From: Cycas panzhihuaensis | Lineage: Eukaryota > Cycadophyta | NCBI GenBank assembly: GCA_023213395.1 | Contig: CM041465.1 | Span: forward strand, 170,011,741-170,075,740 | Direction: 5' to 3' | DNA length: 64,000 nucleotides | In this document: positions 57,700-64,000 of the stretch, one piece after another | Layout: the number at the start of each line of letters is the position of its first letter | Position numbering within the stretch: position 1 is the first letter of the stretch | Position numbers and translations under genes: made by a program | Notes under the pieces: generated by a model | What the model was told of the DNA's origin: nothing | The model's input: the letters and a program-made list of their open reading frames with translations, nothing else | The model's database searches: none

Positions 57700-59710
57700 T
57701 GGTGACTGCCTAGAGGTTTAGTGCTTTTCCAATCAAAACTAATACTACCCTGCTCTCTGGTGCTCCTCTACTTATAGAGTATCATCTCCTAGTCACCATG
57801 ATCCCTCCCCAAGAGACCACATGCCTCCTAGGCTCCTCCTGCACTGCAAGGAGCTCCCTATCTCACTTCCCTCATCTCAAGGCCTCATCAGGGTCATCAT
57901 TGGAATTTGTGTCTGGGTCCTGCTCCATGACGACCTTGATTGCACCTGGTCCACTAGCTAATCATATCTCCCTTGGAGATGATCCCTCTCTCCCTCTACC
58001 CATCGAAGCCTCTCCTTCACTCCTCAGAGTCGCTCCTCTAACACGGTAACTCTGACGTGGTTCTCTGCATGACCACCTACTCTAGCACCTAGACTCGACC
58101 ACGTAGGGTATCCCTCTCTATATGGGTCCCATCCAACTCCCCCTGTAGCTATCCCACCATCACCTGGTGCTCCTGGGACTCTGCCACCTAGATATCACTA
58201 GCCCTGATCAATGGGTTAAATGTCACTATATGTACCCCCATCGATCATGGCTCCTCTCCTACCTAGATGGGAGGTTGCCCCTCCACATAGGCTTAGGGAA
58301 ATATCTCCTGGACTATCACCTCGATCAACCTCCCCATCTCCGCTACTCCTTCCAAATCAAATGCAACACATATCAGTCCACATATCCATATGCATATCAA
58401 ACCCTCAAAGCTAAATCAAAATCAAACTAACCAAATGCCTAATAGTCAAAGGATGGGAGGATAAGGTAGTGTCTCACCTCTTGGGATAACTAGCTCCTCC
58501 ATTCTAGTGACTATTACCTCCTCGAGACCTCCCTTGGTTGTTGGTACCTTCTCCTCCTCGGGTACCACCGCGCTAACTGCCTGGACTGTTGGGGCATCTC
58601 CTCCTCCCTCTTCCACTGCCCGAGCTCTGTTAACCACCCTCAGTCTCTGAACTAGTGTGTGAGGTAGCCTACCTATCCGTGTAGCTCCTAAGGGACCCGC
58701 CTCTCCTCCTACGACTCCCGAAGGCCCTGCCTCACCTCCTGTGGTCCCTAATGGACCTGCCTCACCACCATATACTCGTGATGGGCCTTCCCCATTGTTC
58801 CCATCATCACCATCATCATCGTCATCACCTCTAGGACCACCTCCTGTTCCTCTTGTTCTACCTGCCTTGTCATCATTGTCTTACCTCACCCCTCTGTATG
58901 GATCTATTATATAGTCTGCCATGGTGAGGAGGTCTGTTGATTTCACCTCCATCAAGCATCAGATGTGTGCCTGATCCTTGGTCCCCCTAAACTGAGTTTG
59001 CCACTTGGGTACCATAGGAGCCCATGTTGAGATAAGATGTGGCCTTAGTGTTAGTGCTAGAGCTCTAAAGTGGTCAAAAAACTAGCACTGCAGTAGTGTA
59101 CTATAGGAGAATCCTCCTCTCCTAGTCACTCTGATAGCGTCTAGATGGGTGATCATGTTTACCACTATTAGGGTCATCTAATCAATTCTCTCCCTAGCCT
59201 TGCATCTTCTCACTATCTCCATCCAATCACCAGGGATATTCCTATAGTTTTATTTCTAGGAAATCCATAACAGAATACCCAATGTGATCAACTTCCTCAC
59301 CTGAGGAATCTGTGATATGACCATGTTCAATACAAGTATCCCACAACTCTCCCACCTATCTTAGCCCGTGAAGAACATGGCCACCTCCTTGTGTGCAGTA
59401 TCGTTACTAGGCAATGCCCCTAACTATATTAGTACTGTACCTGCTGGTATGCCAAGGATCCTCCGGATATCCCTTGGTGTGATGGTAATGTTCCCTACCT
59501 GGGGGAGGTAGAATATATACCACCTACGATCCCAATGGGTGATGATGTCTACCAGAAGATGCCGGTATGATAGGTACTACAACATCCTAATAACCTTTAG
59601 CAAATTGCATCTCCCTAGCATCCACCGATCCCCTTGAGTTAACATCTTGTAAAACTCATCATAGCAACCTTGATGTTTTCGCAGTTGTTCACCACGATAA
59701 CTACCTGTCA
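57700..59710 (-). pseudogene. Antisense intron-containing gene in element C, plant mobile domain (PMD)-like
   Basis: Second copy of the antisense gene. The acceptor TGACAG ends at 59,705; the exon reads VIVVNNCENIKVAMM, then after a frameshift HLLVDIITHWDRRWYIFYLP and TPRDIRRILGIPAG. The Trp of HWDRR is intact here, where B has a stop. The 45-bp GTGAGG...CCTAG segment (59,300-59,256) has the same length and ends as in B, followed by a KQNYKEIPGGW-equivalent. A downstream donor (AGAG|GTGAG at 58,477) and acceptor (GGAAG at 58,349) define a 129-bp intron at the place of the 111-bp intron in B. The last exon opens VAEMGRLIEVIVQEIFP. The middle exon frame at 58,637-58,446 is open. Too many stops to be functional. 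Confidence 0.68.
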
Positions 59711-60960
59711 AGCACCCAACAATCAATCAGAATACCTCTATGACTATTTGCCTACCCTCACATTGACTCTCACCTTCTTAAAAATGGTTTTGGTGTCCCT
59801 TTAGGTCAATTTCCTCTTTTCTTTATTTACATCTCCCTACCCTCCAACAAACTTTACGGTATCATAGAGTTTGGTAGGGGCCCCATTGAGTTTTCAACAC
59901 TAAGCAACCCCTTGGAAAACTTCACGACACCATGATCTTTGCCATGGGGCTAGTTATACCCCCCATAAAAGGGGGGAGTTATGCCCAAAAATCCTAAAAT
60001 TTTAGCCCTAATGAGCCACACTCATGTCCACTGGGACTAGGGCTACTTAATGCCCTAGTCCTCCCTCTATTTGGACCCAAATCAGGTTCCATAAGATCCT
60101 ATTTCACCCTTAAGGGGCCAAAAATCACCTAGTAAAAGTATGAAATGACATTCATTTCAATCAACAAAATGAGGTGGCTATGGGATAATCCACTTACAGG
60201 ATCTGGTCTCGTTACTGCCATCTTGTCTCCCTAGTTCTAATGGTTGTCTCCTTGCCTCAATCCAATAGCCCGATCTCCTTTTGCATGCCTCTAAAGTTGG
60301 GCAGCACTCTACTGCATAAGGAAAGGGCTCCATACCAATCATGAGCCTATGAAAATGAATCCCATTTTTTCTGAGTTTTCCTTATATAGACGAGGGCCCC
60401 GATGGGCACCTCCTCCTTTTCTCCTACCATGACAGCCCTTGGGATTGTCTCTCTCCTATCATTACCTTTGCCTTCTAGGTCCATCTCCCATTTCACCTCC
60501 ATGGCCCTCTTTTCTTTTCTCTCTTCAGGTACATTTATGGTGAGACCTTCAGTTCATGTGAGGCCCCTTTTGCCTCGATTTTCACACCATCTCCAAACAT
60601 TCCTACGTTTATACTCATTTGGCTCATTTCTTCATCCTAAACCTAGTTTTGCTACCTATTCGTGCCTCTAAGGCTCCCAAAGGAAGGCCCTCCCCATCTG
60701 GGACCACACTTCACTTCCTTCAGTAACCTTTGGGACCCCAGAGGGGCCTTTTCGTCACTGTCACCTTCCCACCTGTTGGGTCAGTCTCCTCATCCCTAGG
60801 TAGCTTCGTATTTGGGTCCTCTTATCCCATACGCCTTATATCCATAGACACTTGAGCCCCTCATGACTATTTCACTCCATTGAGTCCCTCTCTTCACTCA
60901 TCAACCCCGCCGCCACTATTTTTCATCATTTGCCCTATCGAGATCTCTATTCCTTCTACC

Positions 60961-61383
60961 ATGAAACTACTTATCTTCACCGATGGTGGAAGCCATAACA
61001 ACCCAGGTCCTTTTGCCACTGCGTGGATCCTCTGTGACCTCTTTGGATATGACTATATGTATTTTAGAGTCTTCCTCCCTGAAGCCACCAATAATGAAGC
61101 TGAATATATAGTTGTTATTAAGGCTCTTATTGATACGTTATGCTTCCACTATGGACCCATCATCCTCTTATGTAACTCCCGGGTCATTGTGTCGCATCTC
61201 ACCCATGTTTACTAAATGCGTTGCCCATGCCTGAGAGCCTTCGCTTCAACTGCTAGGTCTCTTTTATCTCACTTCCCATCTATTGACATCTGACACATCC
61301 CTTGGGATCATAATGCTGAGGCAGATAGTCTTATTTGTCTCATCCTTGAGTGTTGCCTTCCTCTCCTTGATGATCCCCCTTGA
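60961..61383 (+). pseudogene. Second (archaeal-like) RNase H domain, aRNH, in element C
   Basis: About 140 codons from MKLLIFTDGGSHNNPGPFA at 60,961, then FLPEATNNEAEYIVVIKAL, IILLCNSRVIVSHLTHVY, a stop for Gln, LRAFASTARSLLSHF, HIPWDHNAEADSL, ending with a stop at 61,381. Three of the four catalytic acids are intact (FTDG Asp, NNEAEY Glu, AD Asp); the third (CDS in B) is Asn here, a G to A change. It lies downstream of integrase and of the antisense gene, on the sense strand. Its own Met at 60,961 fits a separate ORF or spliced unit rather than a continuation of pol. Confidence 0.85.
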
Positions 61384-61620
61384 GAAACTTGTCTAGTCGC
61401 CTAGGTTCCCAAGTTTCGAGTCATCCCTTCTTCCATATTGTGATTTGTTCGTACCTCCAAAAGTTGGCCATTAATGAGATTAAACTATGGCAACCACAAA
61501 GTTTGTTTTTCTTCACCCTACCATCTGTACCGCTCCTAGTACAAAACCCTTATTATTCTAGTTCTTCCACACACATAATTTTCACACCATTTATTCGATT
61601 ATAGTCATGACTACTACCAT

Positions 61621-62321
61621 CAATTCTTGTGTTGAAATTTTATCTCGATAAAGATGTGTTCCCTTATAGGTTTGAACATTCATTGAGTTTGTGTCTACTA
61701 GGAGATTACTTAGATATTACGCGATTTTATTAGAAAATGTTTCTGTTTGAAGACTTTGGTAATATTTTTCATGAACTCTTATATTTTGAGGATGCTTCCT
61801 AGATTCTTCATCCATATACTTATGTGATATTACTTCAGTTTTTCTTAGTTTTTTTATTGGAAACATGAAGGTTCTTTGTTCCTTGAATCTTATGAATAGC
61901 TTATTTAGATTCATTTCAAAAGTTCTTAAGTGTACTAAGCCATTGTCTATCTAAAATAAAATCTATACCTCCCACATCAATGACTTAAAAGTTTTTGGTA
62001 ATGTTGACATTACTTATAATGAGACTAAGGTTTTTCACCAAACCTTGGCCTGATATTACCTATCTTCCTATAGCACTTACTTGGAAATAAGGAGTCCTTA
62101 ATAGAAATAATTTCAACTATTGAGCATAATTTTTATCAATAAAATTATGAATTTTGCATGTATTTACTAAGATTATAATAGTTTAACTTTTAATCCTTGT
62201 AGTTTTAATGTATTAAATTGAGTGAAATTACTCATAGATGATAATAATATTTTTAGATTATCAACCTCGAGATTGTAGTAACTTCTCTAATGCCAATAAT
62301 TATGATAATCTCCTTAGTTAT
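61621..62321. other. AT-rich sequence after element C, nothing recognised
   Basis: Not similar to the PPT-proximal part of A or B; frames are short (a 65-codon minus frame at 61,717-61,914 has no recognisable motif). Probably other repeat debris. Confidence 0.4.
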
Positions 62322-62390
62322 TATTTCCCAGTTACCGAGAATGGACATAAATGGGTCGACTCAGGAAAGTATAGGTATGCTTTTATCCCT
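62322..62390 (+). repeat. Fragment of a B/C-type LTR start
   Basis: TATTTCCCAGTTACCGAGAA, then GGGTCGACTCAGGAAAGTATAGGTATGC, which matches the first about 65 bp of B's LTR (CGACTCAAGTAAGTATAGGTATGC). No PPT precedes it and the rest of the LTR is absent. Confidence 0.65.
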
Positions 62391-62437
62391 CACCTCCATT
62401 AGTTCTATTAGAGGTGGATTGAAGAGTCTAAGAAAGA

Positions 62438-62500
62438 TACACACACACACACACACATACACGCACACACACACACACACATATATATATATACATACAT
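62438..62500. repeat. (AC)n/(TA)n microsatellite
   Basis: ACACAC run with one TACACGC break, followed by TATATATATA and ACATACATGC. It lies between the LTR fragment and the duplicated segment at 62,498-62,611. Confidence 0.92.
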
Positions 62501-62611
62501 GCTTATAATCCTTTAGATACTAGAAGAACTTATTAGGAGATCTTTGGGTCAAAAAATGTCATATTCAATAATTACATGCTCATAATCCTTTAGATACTAG
62601 AAGAACTTATT
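62498..62611. repeat. Repeated 36-bp segment flanking a 38-bp core
   Basis: ATGCTTATAATCC..AGAACTTATTA at 62,498-62,533 recurs at 62,576-62,611 as ATGCTCATAATCC...ACTTATTA. Between them lies the segment that contains the inverted partner of 28,514-28,544 (62,531-62,561). Confidence 0.8.
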
Positions 62612-62715
62612 ACTAAAAACTACAAGCTAATTTTACTGTAATAGCTAAAATCATGGCCAATAATGATCCCAAAACCTTTAAACAAATAAGTAACGATCCC
62701 ATATGATAACAAGTA

Positions 62716-64000
62716 ATGCTAATTAAAATAAATTCTCTTAAAAATAACTCAACTTGGGATTTGGTTACTCTGCCTCTTGGAAAGAACATGGTATATTGTA
62801 AATGGGTTTATCGAATAAAGTTTAACTCTAAAGGAGCAATTAAAAAAAATAAAGCCCATTTAGTAGCAAAGGTTTATCACAAATTGACGATATTGATTAT
62901 ACTAAAACCTTTGGTCTTGTAGCTCAAATGAATACCATTAAAACTATTGCAACAAAATTTAGTTAGGAAATTCACCATATGGATGTTAAATGTGCCTTCT
63001 TAAATGACAATCTTAAAGAAGAAATTTATATGAAATAACCTTATAGTTTCGTAGATAATCCTAATTTAGTACATAAATTTAAAAAATTATTATATAGTTT
63101 AAAATAAGTTCCTTGAGCTTGGTATACCAAAATTGATGATTACCTTCTATAAAATAGATATATTAAGTGTATCAGTGATCCCAATATTTATTTTCAAAGA
63201 TAAGATAAGAATATCACCATTCTAATTCTTTATGTAGATGATATCATAATAATTGATTCTTTACTCTCTAAAATTCTCTAATTAAAATCAATCTTAATGA
63301 ACAAGTTTGAAATGTCATACTTAGGTCTATTACACAACTTTTTAGGATTGTAAATTTATTAATCAGATTCAAAAATTATTATTTCTCAACCAAAATATAT
63401 AATTAAACTAATAAAAAGGATAATTCTAAGCTAGCCCCCATACCTCTATAATCAGGCATAAAATTAATAACTAATTGCCCTTCTCCATTATGTGATCCTA
63501 CCTTATATCATCAACTAATAGGAAGTTTAAATTATTTAACTCATACTTGTTGAGATATATCTTTTGCTATTGCTCTATGTTCTAGATCTATATAAAAACC
63601 TCATGAATCACATTGGAAAGCAACAACGCATATCTTACAATTTCTTGCAAGTATAATATGCAGTGCTTTAACATATAATGTTTATACTTCTAACTTAAAA
63701 TTAACAAGATACATAGATTCTAATTGGGTAGTTGACTCAGATGATAGAAAATCCATTACTGGTTACATCTTCTCTCTTTATTCTTCACCTATTTCTTGGT
63801 CAAAGAAGAAAATATAAATATTTATTTTATCTACAATGGAAGCTAAATATCAAGCACTCGTTGAGTCAAGTAAAGAAGCACTATGAATAAAATTATTACT
63901 AAGCGAACTCGGTTTATTTCCTAACTCTTCCATTAAAATAAATATTGATAATCAAGGTGCTATATTTATTGCTACTAATCCTATTACTCACTCTCGAACC
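62716..64000 (+). pseudogene. Copia pol relic (RT and RNase H), continuing past the window
   Basis: Ty1/copia blocks in order with many stops: NNSTWDLVTLPLGKNMVYCK and WVYRIKFNSKGAIKKNKAHL (62,740-62,860), DYTKTF, HHMDVKCAFLNDNLKEEIYM (about 62,972-63,031), LYVDDIIIIDSL (RT catalytic Asp pair, about 63,228), KFEMSYLGLL, an RNase H region with DDRKSITGYIFSLYSSPIS-like sequence (about 63,740-63,795), and LLSELGLFPNSSIKINIDNQ at the right edge. The 5' LTR and gag are not visible. Separate from copia element G, which differs in sequence. Confidence 0.85.

Larger units (their letters stand above)
52640..61620 (+). mobile_element. Element C: 5'-truncated giant Tat-like gypsy with full accessory region
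   Basis: Begins inside the region just before protease, then the protease-RT linker, RT, RNase H, integrase (to 56,977), antisense PMD-like gene (57,700-59,710) and sense aRNH (60,961-61,383). Similarity to B fades at about 61,620, before a PPT or LTR. gag and both LTRs are missing. More decayed than A and B, with many Gln and Trp codons changed to stops. Confidence 0.85.

Noticed and set aside
28585-61620. Endogenous plant virus or envelope gene in the accessory region
   Set aside because: No envelope, movement or coat protein features; the accessory genes read as PMD-like and RNase H.
61621-62390. A complete 3' end for element C with LTR at 62,322
   Set aside because: No PPT precedes 62,322, the preceding 700 bp do not match A or B, and only about 65 bp of LTR-like sequence follow.

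Overview
This is nuclear DNA from a land plant with a large, repeat-rich genome. The evidence is one plant-type leucine-rich-repeat receptor kinase gene with a spliceosomal intron, surrounded by nested and mostly decayed Ty3/gypsy and Ty1/copia LTR retrotransposons. Old, heavily mutated, very long gypsy elements (13 kb, with 2.6 kb LTRs) would fit a gymnosperm, but nothing in the sequence fixes the species. I saw no bacterial, organellar, tRNA or rRNA genes.

Layout. 1-1,900: remnant of a giant Tat-like gypsy element (called F) on the minus strand. 1,900-6,350: AT-rich decayed sequence with a relic gypsy RT/RNase H (plus strand) and an 88-bp tandem duplication. 6,351-9,745 (minus): the only gene that looks intact, a 1,093-residue LRR-XII-type non-RD receptor kinase in two exons. 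9,900-12,910: AT-rich satellite of about 290-bp subunits arranged in two higher-order copies. 13,045-18,583 (minus): a 5.5 kb chromovirus-like gypsy (D) with LTRs, PBS, PPT and TCATG target duplications. 18,399-21,624: a recent 1.61 kb tandem duplication that carries two long (TA)n/(CA)n/(TG)n tracts and joins D to the next element. 20,859-27,268 (minus): a 6.4 kb gypsy (E) inserted in a TA tract. 27,269-28,580: unassigned.

From about 28,585 to 61,620 lie related giant Tat-like gypsy elements on the plus strand. B (28,585 to about 37,480) keeps the 3' half and its 3' LTR. A copia fragment (G, 37,485-39,064 and 52,315 to about 52,640) is split by a full-length 13,245-bp element A (39,065-52,309; LTRs of 2,610 and 2,588 bp; target duplication GCTAC). 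C (about 52,640-61,620) keeps protease to integrase and the 3' accessory region. The window ends in another decayed copia pol (62,716-64,000).

The most interesting content is the accessory 3' region of B and C, between integrase and the 3' LTR. It holds an antisense, apparently intron-containing gene that resembles a plant mobile domain (PMD) protein, followed by a sense-strand second RNase H of the archaeal-like (aRNH) type. Splice-site positions and protein motifs agree between the two diverged copies, so this was once a functional module. Element A has lost nearly all of it through an internal deletion. Most stop codons and catalytic-residue losses in these elements are C-to-T or G-to-A changes, as expected from deamination of methylated, silenced DNA.
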